A stretch of 64,000 bases of DNA from CAYZQE01 sp964480635 (GTDB lineage: Bacteria > Pseudomonadota > Gammaproteobacteria > GCA-001735895), in assembly GCA_964480635.1 (NCBI GenBank), contig CAYZQE010000002.1, positions 1 to 64,000 of the forward strand, given 5' to 3'. Below the pieces are notes generated by a model, which saw nothing but the letters and a program-made list of their open reading frames with translations, ran no database searches and was not told the DNA's origin. A program made the position numbers and the translations under genes. The stretch's first letter is position 1, and every line of letters begins with the position of its first letter. This document shows positions 8,454 through 18,783 of this stretch, piece by piece.

Positions 8454-10490
8454 TTAAAGCTCTTTCAGGGCTTCTTTAAGCTTTTGATTAAATTCTTTTT
8501 TGCCACTGAATTGATATGCCTTGATAAGCTCTGGCCAAGGTTGATATTGCAAAATGGCTTTGATTAGCAAGGATTGGTTTTTCTCAGATAAGTAAGAGGC
8601 CTTATGTTGTAGCTTAGACAAGACATAGTTTTTCAAATCTGGCAGTGCATACTCAAAGCCTTTATGCCCATAAATATAAGTGTCACAACGGCTCATATCC
8701 GCGTCACCAAAACTAGGTATTAAGCGTATTAAACTGGCTATTTGTACGGTTGGCATCGTTTTAAAATGGGTCAATAAGCGCTCTGCAAACGTTAACTTTA
8801 AGTTATTTTGGCATGTTTCTTTATATTCACTCGCCGCTTTACTTAATGACATCAGCATTGTTAGCGATGGATTACCTGTTGAGGTACCTTGCCCCACACC
8901 CACCATCATTAAATTCATGGCATTGTTGTGCCAAAAATTTAAACGTTGCTCATCTAAGGCAAAAACGGCACCTAAATAATCAACTTTGTTGTGTTTTGCA
9001 AATTCAACGCCTAACTGTAGCAAATAACTTCCAATGCCTTTATTTCTAAACGGCTTGGCCACTGCAATACGTTGCACTCTATACCCTATAAGTTCTGCAA
9101 ACCCTTCGCAGCCTGCATGTACCGTTAAACCTTGTGCTAATAAGTGCCCTTGTGGCCGTCGCTTTCCAAAATAAATATCACGAGATAATGCTTTGCTTAT
9201 TCCGCCTTCTGCCATTAGCACCATCACACCAATCACTTGACATTCGGCTTTGGCAACAAACAAGGTGATGCTCGGATTATCTAACAGCATTTTTAAATCG
9301 GATGATTGCGTTCGATAATGCGCGCTTTTTAACAATTGAAATATTTGAGCGAGTAGATTGCTGTCTTCACTCAACTGCTTTTGAGAGACCTGTTGATAGC
9401 TTATTTCTTCATCATTAAAATCGGCACTAAAAGATGTTTGCTTATGTAATAAGCTGACTTGCATCCACTTTTCTAATAAATCATTGCCTCCCCAACGCAT
9501 CGGAGCCTTTAACTCTATTCTTTTTAAGGATTGTGGCTCAAAAGATGCTAAAAACTGTAACTCGAAGCCTTGGCCTGTGCCTTCATAACCTTCTAAAGTT
9601 GAGGTGTAAATGACTCGTTGATATCGCTGTTTCAATTGAAATAAAAGTGCCACTGGAATAGTCGCTGCTTCATCGACAATAATGCAATCTGCATGCTTTT
9701 CATTTTCTATTAAACTATCAATAGCAACATATTCAACATTGTCTTGTTCTGCCACAAACCTTAAACAATGTCCTGCGGCATTTTTAGAGTCCGATGTAAT
9801 AATGAAATGCTTAGATATCAGTGCTGACTGCTTTAACCAACGCCCTAATAATGTACTTTTACCACGTCCTCTTGCGGCTAAGAGCGCCATAGACATGATA
9901 TTTTTGTTAAAAATTGATTGTAGTTCGTCCCATGCTAATTGCTGCTGTGCTGATAACCCTGTCTCAGCATCTATAGCAGTATATTCACTTAATTTTAACG
10001 TTGATAATATTTTTAACGGTTGGTTTTGCTGGCAGCGTATGACGGAGGGTAACTCTAACTGATGTTGCAAGTAAGACAAAAAATAGTGGTTACCTTGCTG
10101 TTGGTCTTGCCAGATGTTTTTTGAGTCATGTTGATTTAACCATTCCTCATTAATCGGGTGCATTAAAACCAGCATGCCGGGTGCTTTAATAAGCCCTATG
10201 GCTCGTGCAAAAGCATCAACATCAAATCCATCGTTCGCATCAAAAATAACAACGTTAAATTCTTGCCCTAATAGCTGGATACTTTTATTAAATGGAACAA
10301 CGTTTAATGATGCTGAAAAGCTATTGTTTTGATGGCTCAATACGAGGGGTTTTGAAGATAAAGCAAGCTCAGTAGCCAATTGCTGGCACCAATCTTTATC
10401 TCCAGAACAATCAACGATGATTCGTTGATTGGATGTTTTTAACACGTCATGGAGCTGAAGGCTCCATTGCTGACGTGTTAAATGTGACAT
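8454..10490 (-). CDS. tmcA: tRNA(Met) cytidine acetyltransferase TmcA
   Basis: A 678-residue protein with the TmcA order: an N-terminal Rossmann-like region, an RNA-helicase-like ATPase with Walker A GRGKST near residue 210 and an IIVDEAATIP Walker B, a GNAT acetyltransferase domain (RVQRIAVAKPFRNKGIGSYLL) and a C-terminal tRNA-binding region. TmcA makes N4-acetylcytidine at the wobble position of elongator tRNA(Met) using acetyl-CoA and ATP. Length fits E. coli TmcA (about 670). The 89-bp gap to the DUF5610 gene and 34-bp gap to the upstream metal-binding protein suggest possible co-transcription without an obvious shared pathway. Confidence 0.93.
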   Translation of the reverse strand: MSHLTRQQWSLQLHDVLKTSNQRIIVDCSGDKDWCQQLATELALSSKPLVLSHQNNSFSASLNVVPFNKSIQLLGQEFNVVIFDANDGFDVDAFARAIGLIKAPGMLVLMHPINEEWLNQHDSKNIWQDQQQGNHYFLSYLQHQLELPSVIRCQQNQPLKILSTLKLSEYTAIDAETGLSAQQQLAWDELQSIFNKNIMSMALLAARGRGKSTLLGRWLKQSALISKHFIITSDSKNAAGHCLRFVAEQDNVEYVAIDSLIENEKHADCIIVDEAATIPVALLFQLKQRYQRVIYTSTLEGYEGTGQGFELQFLASFEPQSLKRIELKAPMRWGGNDLLEKWMQVSLLHKQTSFSADFNDEEISYQQVSQKQLSEDSNLLAQIFQLLKSAHYRTQSSDLKMLLDNPSITLFVAKAECQVIGVMVLMAEGGISKALSRDIYFGKRRPQGHLLAQGLTVHAGCEGFAELIGYRVQRIAVAKPFRNKGIGSYLLQLGVEFAKHNKVDYLGAVFALDEQRLNFWHNNAMNLMMVGVGQGTSTGNPSLTMLMSLSKAASEYKETCQNNLKLTFAERLLTHFKTMPTVQIASLIRLIPSFGDADMSRCDTYIYGHKGFEYALPDLKNYVLSKLQHKASYLSEKNQSLLIKAILQYQPWPELIKAYQFSGKKEFNQKLKEALKEL

Positions 10491-10524
10491 TTTATGTGTT
10501 AAATAAATAAAATGTCCGCAATAT

Positions 10525-10800
10525 TTATTTCATTTTACCAACAGCACAACTGACAAATGATGTTGCTTTTGCTTTAACGGCATCAAAACCTTCAGAAGTA
10601 CCTTCTTCTGGATAACCCATACCATGCAATTTTTTTGCGAGTGTTTCACGCATTGCATCATCTTCGCTGCTGGTCGTAATATCAACAATGCCATTTTCAA
10701 TATCGACATCGACATCTGAGACGCCATCTACTTCTTTTAATTTAGACTGAATCGAATTGACACAACCACCGCACTTAATGTTTTCTACGTTAAAAATCAT
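10525..10800 (-). CDS. Heavy-metal-associated (HMA) domain protein
   Basis: A 91-residue protein that is essentially one HMA domain. It opens MIFNVENIKCGGCVNSIQ, with the metal-binding CxxC at residues 10-13, and continues with the VDGVSDVDVDI strand. Copper chaperones and P-type ATPase N-termini share this fold. A third Cys near the C-terminus (FVSCAVGKMK) is unusual for a simple chaperone. The start at 10800 is fixed by AGGAG eight bases upstream; a longer frame exists but lacks such a site. No copper ATPase is next to it, so the metal and partner are unknown. Confidence 0.85.
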   Translation of the reverse strand: MIFNVENIKCGGCVNSIQSKLKEVDGVSDVDVDIENGIVDITTSSEDDAMRETLAKKLHGMGYPEEGTSEGFDAVKAKATSFVSCAVGKMK

Positions 10801-10932
10801 CTCTATTCTCCTGTTTAAACTATCAATCACACCATTCACTTTAACATAATGACAAAGCAATTATAAACGCTCTATCTATTAATAATTGCTAATATAGGGT
10901 CTGGTTTAAACTTTTAAAGAACCCTGCCTTTT

Positions 10933-12114
10933 TTATAACTTATAACTCACTGTTTGGCTCACTTTTTTTGCTTTTTTCACTGCTTTTTCGATTGTTTCAT
11001 CTCGCGCTAATGCAACACCCATTCTTCGATGCCCACTGACTTCAGGTTTACCGAACAAACGTAATTGTGTATTCGGCAGTGATAAGGCTTTATCTAGGTG
11101 ATGAAAACTAACATTTTTAGATTCACCGTCCGCTAAAATAACACTCGACGCTGATGCACCCCATTGGTTTATATTTGGAATTGGCAAGCCTAATATTGCC
11201 CGTGCATGTAAAGCAAATTGGGACAAGTCTTGTGAAATCATCGTCACCATTCCCGTATCATGCGGTCTGGGTGATAATTCACTAAAAATAACATCATCAC
11301 CTTTTATAAAAAGCTCGACACCAAACAAGCCATGACCGCCAAGTTCGTCGGTCACTGTTGTTGCTATTTTCTTGGCCTTGTCTAAGGCACTGTCACTCAT
11401 CGCTTGAGGCTGCCAAGATTGTTGATAATCACCATTCACTTGGGCATGCCCAATCGGCTCACAAAACACTGTGTCGGTATGAGTTTTAATCGTTAACAGT
11501 GTGATTTCGTAATCAAAATTGACATGACCTTCAACAATCACCTTACCCGCACCACTACGCCCACCTGCTTGCGAATAAGCCCATGCCTTTTCAATCTCAT
11601 CGACCGATTGGATAAAGCTTTGGCCTTTACCAGAAGAACTCATGATGGGTTTTATAAAGCATGGGATGCCAATGTTGGTAATCGCAGACTCAAATTCATC
11701 AAAAGTACTGGCAAATTGGTATGCTGATGTTTTTATGCCCAACTTTTCAGCAACCAAACAGCGAATGCCTTCTCGGTTCATGGTTAAATTCACGGCTTTA
11801 GCACTGGGTATGATATGAAAGCCTTCCTCCTCAAGTTCTACTAAAGTTTGGGTCGCAATCGCCTCTATTTCTGGCACAATAAAATCTGGCTTTTCTTGCT
11901 CAATAACGGCTCTAAGCAATTTACCATCTAACATGTTAATGACATGACTTCGATGAGCCACTTGCATAGCAGGTGAATTGGGGTAGCGGTCTACCACAAT
12001 CACTTCCACACCATAACGCTGTAATTCAATCACAACTTCTTTTCCAAGCTCGCCACCACCGCATAATAAAACACGTTTTGATGAGAGGCTTAAAGGGGTT
12101 CCAATACTGGCCAT
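10933..12114 (-). CDS. purT: Formate-dependent GAR transformylase PurT
   Basis: A 393-residue ATP-grasp enzyme. It shows the N-terminal [20 protein letters not shown], the central grasp domain ([17 protein letters not shown]) and [14 protein letters not shown] with its metal ligands. PurT makes formylglycinamide ribonucleotide from GAR, formate and ATP in de novo purine synthesis, as the folate-independent alternative to PurN. Length matches E. coli PurT (392). It is divergent from the PhnD-like gene, so the 111-bp spacer must hold both promoters. Confidence 0.95.
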   Translation of the reverse strand: MASIGTPLSLSSKRVLLCGGGELGKEVVIELQRYGVEVIVVDRYPNSPAMQVAHRSHVINMLDGKLLRAVIEQEKPDFIVPEIEAIATQTLVELEEEGFHIIPSAKAVNLTMNREGIRCLVAEKLGIKTSAYQFASTFDEFESAITNIGIPCFIKPIMSSSGKGQSFIQSVDEIEKAWAYSQAGGRSGAGKVIVEGHVNFDYEITLLTIKTHTDTVFCEPIGHAQVNGDYQQSWQPQAMSDSALDKAKKIATTVTDELGGHGLFGVELFIKGDDVIFSELSPRPHDTGMVTMISQDLSQFALHARAILGLPIPNINQWGASASSVILADGESKNVSFHHLDKALSLPNTQLRLFGKPEVSGHRRMGVALARDETIEKAVKKAKKVSQTVSYKL

Positions 12115-12225
12115 AATCTATATTTTCCGTTGCTTTTTGTCATTAAATTAAAAATATTATAAACTGATCTATAAAGAATAAGATAATAATAAAAAATACC
12201 TTTTAATTCTCGATAAGGATGTGCA

Positions 12226-13071
12226 ATGAAACAGCTTTATAACCAAAAACAATTCTCACTAATCACTCTACTAATTGCTAGCCTGTTTAGTTTTAACGCG
12301 TTTGCTGATGCTAAACCCATTAAAATAGGCTTGTTACCCTATCTAAGCCCCGATTTTTTAATGACACGTTATGCACCTTTTATTAATTATGTTGGCGAGC
12401 AATTAAACTGTCCCATTTCTGTCGCCACTGCGCCTAATTTTCCAACCTATATAAAACGTGCTCATAATAATACTTATGATCTTTATGTTACAGCGCCTCA
12501 CTTTGCTGCCTTAGCAGAGCAAGAGCATGGCTTTAGACGCATTGCCAGACTAAGCCGTGAATTAGATGGTGCCATGGTGGTTCATGTCGACTCACCCTAT
12601 ACCAGTATTTCTCAACTAAAAGGTAAAAAACTAGCAACACCCGATCATCTAGCCATTATTACCATTTTAGGCGAGTTAGCATTACAAGATCATGGTATTG
12701 ACCCCACTAAAGATATCATTATAAAAAGCGCTCCTTCTCATAACACCGCTCTTTTAGAGGTCATCGAAAAACGTGCTGATGCCGCTGTCGTTTCTGCTGC
12801 GGTTTATGAAAGTATGGACCCTAAGCTTAAAAAGAAATTACGCTTAATATTTTCGACATCACGAGTGCCTCACATGATGTTTTTAGCCAGCCCAAATGTG
12901 AGTGATGAAGATTATAAAAAACTAAAAGAAGTTGTTTTACAATTTACGGCTAATGGTGATGGCAAAGCTTATTTTGAAGAGTCTGGCTATGTCGATATGG
13001 TGCCTATTACAGAAGCTGATATGACAAAAATGAAAGCCATGTTGCCTTTGCTAACTCCAAGGTTAAAATAA
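12226..13071 (+). CDS. PhnD-like periplasmic binding protein
   Basis: A 281-residue exported protein. A signal peptide ends near FNAFADA, followed by a PhnD/phosphite-phosphonate type solute-binding fold (IKIGLLPYLSPDFLMTRYAP, DLYVTAPHFAAL, QLKGKKLATPDHLA, ALLEVIEKRADAAVVS). No ABC permease or ATPase gene is adjacent. The gene is followed after 36 bp by a membrane GGDEF/EAL protein, so it more likely serves as a ligand sensor for that enzyme than as an importer component; this is inferred from context. AAGGA lies upstream of the ATG. The ligand is unknown. Confidence 0.8.
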   Translation: MKQLYNQKQFSLITLLIASLFSFNAFADAKPIKIGLLPYLSPDFLMTRYAPFINYVGEQLNCPISVATAPNFPTYIKRAHNNTYDLYVTAPHFAALAEQEHGFRRIARLSRELDGAMVVHVDSPYTSISQLKGKKLATPDHLAIITILGELALQDHGIDPTKDIIIKSAPSHNTALLEVIEKRADAAVVSAAVYESMDPKLKKKLRLIFSTSRVPHMMFLASPNVSDEDYKKLKEVVLQFTANGDGKAYFEESGYVDMVPITEADMTKMKAMLPLLTPRLK

Positions 13072-13107
13072 ATTATTCTTCCCCATTAACATATTTAATT
13101 ACTCTAA

Positions 13108-15471
13108 ATGAAAAAGCTCTCTTTTGGTTGGCACTCGTTAAGGTTCAAAATTGTTTTGTTTTCTGTCCTTATCGAGGTTGCCATGCTAAGTATTTTGGTA
13201 TGGAACAGTACCCGTATTGCCGAAGAGAGCTTAATTGCCCAATCACAAAATCAATTAACAGAAATTTTACCCATTTTAAATACTGCACTGTCTTCGCCTA
13301 TGTTGGCAGAAGATACGGCGACCTTAAAAGAAGTGTTAAATAAAATTGTTGCTGACCACAGTATTAACTATGTCGCCATTTATAACTCATTTAATGAACA
13401 ACTTTTAGAAAGTGGCTCTAGTAAAACAAATAAAATAAGCTCATGGGGGCGAGATTATTCTGCCCATTTACTCAATGAAGGTCTTGAAGCTCCCTATAGA
13501 ATGCGTATGTCCGTGCAAATTAGCGGTTATCCCCTAGGTAATTTAGATTTAGAGCTAGACACACAATTTATTAAAAAAACGACTGAAGATATTCGTAATC
13601 AAGGCCTATTAATCGCTGGCATTGCAATTTTACTGAGCATTTTATTACTCACTGCTCTTGGTTTTGCGCTGACTCGTAAACTTTATATATTAACTGAAGC
13701 TGCACAAAAAATGTCTACGGGTGATTTGTCCGTTCGTACCAATATACCGGGTAAGGATGAAGTCAGTGCCACCGCAGATGCCTTTAATAAAATGGCACTC
13801 TCTATCTTTCAACAAACGACTGAATTACATAAAAAACAAGAACGCTTAAATACATTGCTTGATTCTATGGAAATAGCGATTGTGTTTGAAAATAAAGAAG
13901 GCTTTATTGAATATTATAATGTTGCCTTTATGAAAATGTGGCAATTACCCCAAACAAGCATCATAAATAATGTAACTTTAGAGTCACTTCAAGGCCTTGC
14001 TCCTAATAAAGTCCTGCACACCTCTAAACCCGAAATTGTAAATTTACGCGCTGATAACCAGAAAAATATTTATCTTGATAACAAGCAAATTATTCATCAA
14101 TCCTCAAGAAAATTATTCACCGATGAAGAAACTCACTTTGGACGTTTGTGGCTGTTTGAAGATATCACTGAAAAACACAAGTCACGTCAAGAGCTCGCTT
14201 ACTTAGCAGAACATGATGCACTTACTGGACTTTTTAACCGTTATAAATTTCAACTTGAACTTGAAAATATGGCCAAAACAACCCAACGTCATAATCAAAT
14301 GTTGGTTTTATTTTATTTTGACTTAGACGAATTTAAAGCGATTAACGATAATTATGGCCACGACCAAGGTGACCTAGTACTGATTAAAATCGCAAAAGAA
14401 ATTACCTCAATTGTTCGTTCTGACGACATACTCTGCCGTATTGGAGGTGATGAATTTGCGATCTTAGCTAAAATGAATGATCACGATGAAACGCTTATTT
14501 TTGCCGAGCGTATCATCCATACCATTGCAAGAACCCCTTTTATCATTAATAAAAAAACATTGCGTATCACCTCTAGTTTAGGTGTTTCCAGTTACCCCGA
14601 TTTATCTCTTAGTCCAACAGATTTACAAACCCATGCTGATATTGCGATGTATGTGGCTAAGAATAAAGGTAAGAATGCCTTTTCTATCTATGATTCAAGC
14701 AGTGATGATATGGTCGCTTCACTTAACAGCTTAAGCTGGAATGAACGCATTGACCGAGCCTTTGACAACAATTTGTTTGAGTTACATTTTCAGGGTATTT
14801 ATCATGTTAAAGACCGAAGCATTGCTCATCTTGAATGCTTGATACGCTTAAAAGATGAAGAAAATAAAGGGCAACTCATTTCTCCTGCTGTGTTTATTCC
14901 TTATGCTGAAAAATCAGGTAAAATTTTAGATATTGATAAATGGGTCATAACCCAAGCCATCACGCTATTAGCGAGCAGTCTTGATGTTCCTTCTCTTGCT
15001 ATTAATATATCAGGGCGCTCTTTTGACCAAAAGGATTTACCTGATTTTATAGGTAAGTTAATTAAACAACATAAAATTGACCCACAAAGATTATTGGTTG
15101 AGCTCACTGAAACAGAAGCCGTATCGGATTTACAGGATGCCAAAATTTTTATAGATGCTTTACATAAAATTGGCTGTTCGGCTTGTTTAGATGATTTTGG
15201 CTCTGGGTTTTCATCTTTTGCTTATTTAAAACACATTAAAGTCGACGTGTTAAAAATTGATGGTATATTTATTCAAGACTTAGATACATCATACGAAAAT
15301 CAACTATTTGTAGAGAGCATGGTACATGTGGCTAAGGGCATGAAACAAGAAACCGTGGCTGAATTTGTTGAAAATGAAGCCATATTCAACAAATTAGAAG
15401 GCTTAGGTGTCACCTTAGCTCAAGGCTATTATTTAGATAAGCCCTCTAAAAATCACCCTGCTTTATCTTAA
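13108..15471 (+). CDS. Membrane GGDEF/EAL c-di-GMP protein (HAMP-PAS)
   Basis: A 787-residue protein. It has a TM helix near residues 10-28, a periplasmic domain to about 165, a second TM near 168-190, then HAMP, a PAS-like domain, GGDEF and EAL. The GGDEF motif is intact at 446-450, with an upstream RSDD inhibitory site (RxxD five residues before). The EAL signature reads ECL at 576-578, keeping the catalytic Glu. ELTE, the DDFGSGFSS loop and the late AEFVEN and AQGYYLDKP segments are present, so both synthesis and hydrolysis of c-di-GMP look possible. The upstream PhnD-like protein is the probable periplasmic input. Confidence 0.9.
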   Translation: MKKLSFGWHSLRFKIVLFSVLIEVAMLSILVWNSTRIAEESLIAQSQNQLTEILPILNTALSSPMLAEDTATLKEVLNKIVADHSINYVAIYNSFNEQLLESGSSKTNKISSWGRDYSAHLLNEGLEAPYRMRMSVQISGYPLGNLDLELDTQFIKKTTEDIRNQGLLIAGIAILLSILLLTALGFALTRKLYILTEAAQKMSTGDLSVRTNIPGKDEVSATADAFNKMALSIFQQTTELHKKQERLNTLLDSMEIAIVFENKEGFIEYYNVAFMKMWQLPQTSIINNVTLESLQGLAPNKVLHTSKPEIVNLRADNQKNIYLDNKQIIHQSSRKLFTDEETHFGRLWLFEDITEKHKSRQELAYLAEHDALTGLFNRYKFQLELENMAKTTQRHNQMLVLFYFDLDEFKAINDNYGHDQGDLVLIKIAKEITSIVRSDDILCRIGGDEFAILAKMNDHDETLIFAERIIHTIARTPFIINKKTLRITSSLGVSSYPDLSLSPTDLQTHADIAMYVAKNKGKNAFSIYDSSSDDMVASLNSLSWNERIDRAFDNNLFELHFQGIYHVKDRSIAHLECLIRLKDEENKGQLISPAVFIPYAEKSGKILDIDKWVITQAITLLASSLDVPSLAINISGRSFDQKDLPDFIGKLIKQHKIDPQRLLVELTETEAVSDLQDAKIFIDALHKIGCSACLDDFGSGFSSFAYLKHIKVDVLKIDGIFIQDLDTSYENQLFVESMVHVAKGMKQETVAEFVENEAIFNKLEGLGVTLAQGYYLDKPSKNHPALS

Positions 15472-15476
15472 AAACC

Positions 15477-16349
15477 TTATTCAACTAATAATTGTTCAAT
15501 GCTATTAATTGCCTTCTGAATATAACTACCACCAAAAAGATTGGCATGGTTTAAGATATGGTACACATTATAAAATAATTTCCGCATCTCATAACCATCA
15601 TCTATTGGCAATATTTCTTTATAGGCTTCGTAAAAATGGATGCCTGGATGGCCAAATAATTCCGTCATGGCTAGGTCTGTTTCATGATCGCCATAATAGC
15701 TTGCAGGGTCATAAATAACAGGATCCCCATGCGGAGTTGCCGACCAATTACCATTCCATAAATCACCATGTAATAATGAGGCTTTAGGTTGATAACTGCG
15801 AAAAAAATAAGGTGTTTTATCGACCAATTTTAATCCTAAATCTTGCAGTTCATGACTCAGCCCATTTTTATTTGCCAATTCTAATTGATAACCTAAACGC
15901 TGTGTTTGCCAAAAATCGACCCAACTGTTTGACCATGCGTTTACTTGAGGTGTTAAGCCAATAGAATTATCAATATCAAAACCAAAACGTTGCTCAATAT
16001 TGGTATGCAATTGCGCTAACTGCTGCCCAAACATGGCGCTATTTGGCTGGCCTTGAATGTCGATATAATTTAAAACCAAATAACTATCTGAACCGTAAAT
16101 ACCGTGTGCAATGACGTCAGGGACTAGAATTGAGTTAGCTTGGCGTAAAGTGTTTAAACTGGTTTTTTCAGCTTCAAACATAAACAATTGTGACTTTCGA
16201 TTGGTTTTAACAAAATAAGAAGCTATACCATCACTCACTTTATAGGCATTATTAATATCCCCGCCTGACAGAACTTGACGCTCAGTAATATGAAATAATG
16301 ATTGTGTTTCATCACTGATGACTTGTTCTAAATGTGGCCAAATCATCAT
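15477..16349 (-). CDS. Fructosamine/ketosamine-3-kinase family protein
   Basis: A 290-residue kinase of the fructosamine-3-kinase (YniA-like) family. It has the N-terminal nucleotide loop LSGGDINNAYKV, an invariant-type Lys in YFVKTN, the catalytic loop LLHGDLWNGN and the metal-binding DPASYYGDHETDLAMTELFG. Members phosphorylate sugar-derived adducts on proteins or small molecules so that they break down, a deglycation function. Length matches the family. It converges on the GGDEF/EAL gene with only 5 bp between stops and lies 4 bp after rluE, likely in one operon with it. Confidence 0.9.
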   Translation of the reverse strand: MMIWPHLEQVISDETQSLFHITERQVLSGGDINNAYKVSDGIASYFVKTNRKSQLFMFEAEKTSLNTLRQANSILVPDVIAHGIYGSDSYLVLNYIDIQGQPNSAMFGQQLAQLHTNIEQRFGFDIDNSIGLTPQVNAWSNSWVDFWQTQRLGYQLELANKNGLSHELQDLGLKLVDKTPYFFRSYQPKASLLHGDLWNGNWSATPHGDPVIYDPASYYGDHETDLAMTELFGHPGIHFYEAYKEILPIDDGYEMRKLFYNVYHILNHANLFGGSYIQKAINSIEQLLVE

Positions 16350-16353
16350 ATCC

Positions 16354-16896
16354 CTATACCGTTATTTTTTTAAATTCACCGGGCTGTAAATCATCTACCG
16401 CCCATTCATCAATTTTATAGCGAATGAGCCTTAAAGCAGGGTGATTGATAGCCGCTGTCATGCGGCGTACTTGTCGATTTTTGCCTTCTTGAATGGTTAT
16501 TTCTAGCCATTGATCGGGGATATTTTTACGCTCTCTAATAGCGGGTTCACGTGGCCATAAAATGCTCGGCGGCTCTATCATCTTCACTTTGGCTGGTTTC
16601 GTAAAACCATCTTTTAAACGAATGCCTTTACGTAATTTATCCAATGATTTTTCATCGGGGATATTTTCTACCTGTACCCAATACGTTTTGTTTTTATTAA
16701 AGCTTGGGTCGCTTATTTTTTGTTGTAGCTTGCCATCATCGGTTAACAACAATAAACCTTCACTGTCATAATCTAAACGCCCTGCAGGATAGACGTTTTT
16801 AATGGGCACATAATCCATTAAGGTTTTTTTTTCACCGTCAGTGGTAAATTGACTAAGCACTTGAAATGGCTTATTTAATAAGATTAACGTTGGCAT
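16354..16896 (-). CDS. rluE: RluE-type 23S rRNA pseudouridine synthase
   Basis: A 180-residue RsuA/RluB/E/F family pseudouridine synthase without the N-terminal S4 domain, as in RluE. The catalytic motif GRLDYDSEGLLLLT holds the nucleophilic Asp. EGKNRQVRRMTAAINHPALRLIR forms the conserved C-terminal block. E. coli RluE modifies U2457 of 23S rRNA. The start overlaps the 3' end of the exonuclease gene by 13 bp, which implies coupled translation. The exact target uridine is inferred from similarity. Confidence 0.9.
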   Translation of the reverse strand: MPTLILLNKPFQVLSQFTTDGEKKTLMDYVPIKNVYPAGRLDYDSEGLLLLTDDGKLQQKISDPSFNKNKTYWVQVENIPDEKSLDKLRKGIRLKDGFTKPAKVKMIEPPSILWPREPAIRERKNIPDQWLEITIQEGKNRQVRRMTAAINHPALRLIRYKIDEWAVDDLQPGEFKKITV

Positions 16897-17681
16897 AAGG
16901 GTAATTGCTCAAAACCCTTAACATCGTCATAAAGGCGTGTTAATTGTTTGTTAATGTCTAAACGTTGATAAAACTGATTCACTTGCTGATGCACAAAAAA
17001 AGCATTTCTAAATTTCATATCCTTAATGTTTTCTCGCTGTTCAATTATCTGTTCAATTGAGCCAAATTTTTTTAAGAGCTTCGATGCGGTATGTAACCCA
17101 ATGCCAGGAATACCCTTAATATTATCTGATTTATCGCCAGCTAAGGCTAACTGATCTGCAATTTGTTTTGGCTCAACACCTGTTTTTTTAATAATGTCTT
17201 TTTTTGATAAACGCACATCTTTTTGCATGTCCCAACAAAAATCATTGTCTTCTATCAACTGATAAAGGTCCTTATCATTACTGATAATAGTCATGGCATC
17301 AAACTTGTGACGGTTTTGCTTCATTATGCTCGCAATCACATCATCAGCTTCCACTTCATCACTACTTGCTTGCGCTAAGCCTTGTTGCTGTATCCATTGT
17401 TGGCACCAATGAAATTGTTTTTCTAACGCTTCGGGTGTGCCACCACGATGTTGTTTATAGCTTGGATATAATTGTTTACGTTTTGATGTTTTTAATCGCT
17501 GATCAAAAACAAAAACAATACAATTTGCCTGTTCGTTTTGCAGTAAATTTTGAGTAAATAACTTTAATGCATTAACCACATTAACAATCTCTCCTTGTTC
17601 GTTAAGCTCTTCTTTAGATGTTTTATACCAAAATTGATACATTAAATTGGTGGTGTCTATTAGGTATAACATTGGTGACAC
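16884..17681 (-). CDS. 5'-3' exonuclease (Pol I exo-domain / Xni-like)
   Basis: A 265-residue stand-alone FEN-family nuclease. It has the acidic metal residues IDTTN, VFDQR and EADDVIA with ISNDKDLYQL, and the helix-hairpin-helix region GDKSDNIKGIPGIGLHTASKLL. It matches the separate 5'-3' exonuclease (Xni/ExoIX type) rather than a DNA polymerase I fragment. Xni-type proteins process flap or single-strand branches. The start used here is GTG at 17681; ATG at 17672 is an alternative. It begins 8 bp after mdh and overlaps rluE. Confidence 0.85.
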   Translation of the reverse strand: MSPMLYLIDTTNLMYQFWYKTSKEELNEQGEIVNVVNALKLFTQNLLQNEQANCIVFVFDQRLKTSKRKQLYPSYKQHRGGTPEALEKQFHWCQQWIQQQGLAQASSDEVEADDVIASIMKQNRHKFDAMTIISNDKDLYQLIEDNDFCWDMQKDVRLSKKDIIKKTGVEPKQIADQLALAGDKSDNIKGIPGIGLHTASKLLKKFGSIEQIIEQRENIKDMKFRNAFFVHQQVNQFYQRLDINKQLTRLYDDVKGFEQLPLCQR

Positions 17682-17689
17682 GATGAGAA

Positions 17690-18619
17690 TTAATAATCGG
17701 CTAATTGCTCTAAATCTGTTTTGATACTTTTTAATGAGGCATCAAACATTCTTTTTTCTTCATCGTTTAAAGGCAATTCAATGACACGCTCTAAGCCTTT
17801 AGCACCTAATACACAAGGGACACCCATAGCCACATCGGTTGCACCATATTCACCCTCTAATATAGCAACACAGGGCAACACTCGCTTTCGGTTATAAACA
17901 ATGGCTTCTACCATGGTTGTAATCGCGGCTGCCGGGGCATCATAGGCACTGCTGGTTTGACGTAAACTTAAAATTTCTGCACCGCCAAAACGAGTACGTT
18001 CGATAATCTCTTGTATCGTTTGTTCATCCACATAATACTCTAAAGGGATTCCAGCAATGGTGGTAAAACGCATCATCGGTACCATCGTGTCACCATGTCC
18101 GCCTAATACCATCGCATTTATATCTAAAACTGATAAGCCTGTTTCCATCGCAATAAAACTGGCCATTCTGGTTGAATCTAACACCCCTGCTTGTCCAAAC
18201 ACCTGATTTCGAGAAAAACCGCATTGCTTAAACATGCGAAACGTCATCGAATCAACGGGATTAGACACGATAATAATAATCGCATTTGGCGAATATTTTT
18301 TTATGTCTTGTGCAATCTGGTCCATTATTTTTACGTTAGTGCCTAAAATATCGGATCGCGACATACCCGGTTGGCGAGGGATGCCTGCGGTCACCACAAT
18401 TAAATCTGAATCTGTGATGCCTTCTGGACTATGGCAGCCATTGACTTGCGTATCAAACCCCAATAAGGGCGCTGTCTCTTGAATATCTAAAGCAACGCCT
18501 TGCGGCACCCCTTCTCTAATATCAATTAACATTAAATGACGGCACAGGTTTTTTTCTGCAATAAATTGTGCTGTTGATTCGCCAACACGACCTGCACCAA
18601 TAATTGATATTTTATTCAT
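17690..18619 (-). CDS. mdh: Malate dehydrogenase, LDH-like type
   Basis: A 309-residue NAD-dependent dehydrogenase with the GAGRVGESTA nucleotide loop, an Asp in the LIDI strand selecting NAD, IPRQPGMSRSDIL with the malate-specific Arg, the SNPVD segment and catalytic GGHGDTMVP. This is the lactate-dehydrogenase-like MDH class, not the E. coli dimeric type. It interconverts malate and oxaloacetate in the TCA cycle. A membrane malate:quinone oxidoreductase is also encoded at 59703. The 164-bp spacer upstream is shared with the divergent TPR gene. Confidence 0.93.
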   Translation of the reverse strand: MNKISIIGAGRVGESTAQFIAEKNLCRHLMLIDIREGVPQGVALDIQETAPLLGFDTQVNGCHSPEGITDSDLIVVTAGIPRQPGMSRSDILGTNVKIMDQIAQDIKKYSPNAIIIIVSNPVDSMTFRMFKQCGFSRNQVFGQAGVLDSTRMASFIAMETGLSVLDINAMVLGGHGDTMVPMMRFTTIAGIPLEYYVDEQTIQEIIERTRFGGAEILSLRQTSSAYDAPAAAITTMVEAIVYNRKRVLPCVAILEGEYGATDVAMGVPCVLGAKGLERVIELPLNDEEKRMFDASLKSIKTDLEQLADY

Positions 18620-18783
18620 TTCATTATGCTCCTATGTCTCTTTATAATGTCGTAATGCTAGTTAAAAATAAATTCTACATTAACTTCTAAATTATGGTCT
18701 AAAATGAATATTTTACTAGGGGCCATTCCTAGAATAAAATAACGCAGTTTTTTACGTTTCATCAAAGATAAATATAAAATCAT

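Noticed and set aside
8680..9049. Plus-strand open frames inside tmcA
   Set aside because: They lie wholly within a well-supported minus-strand gene and resemble no known protein.
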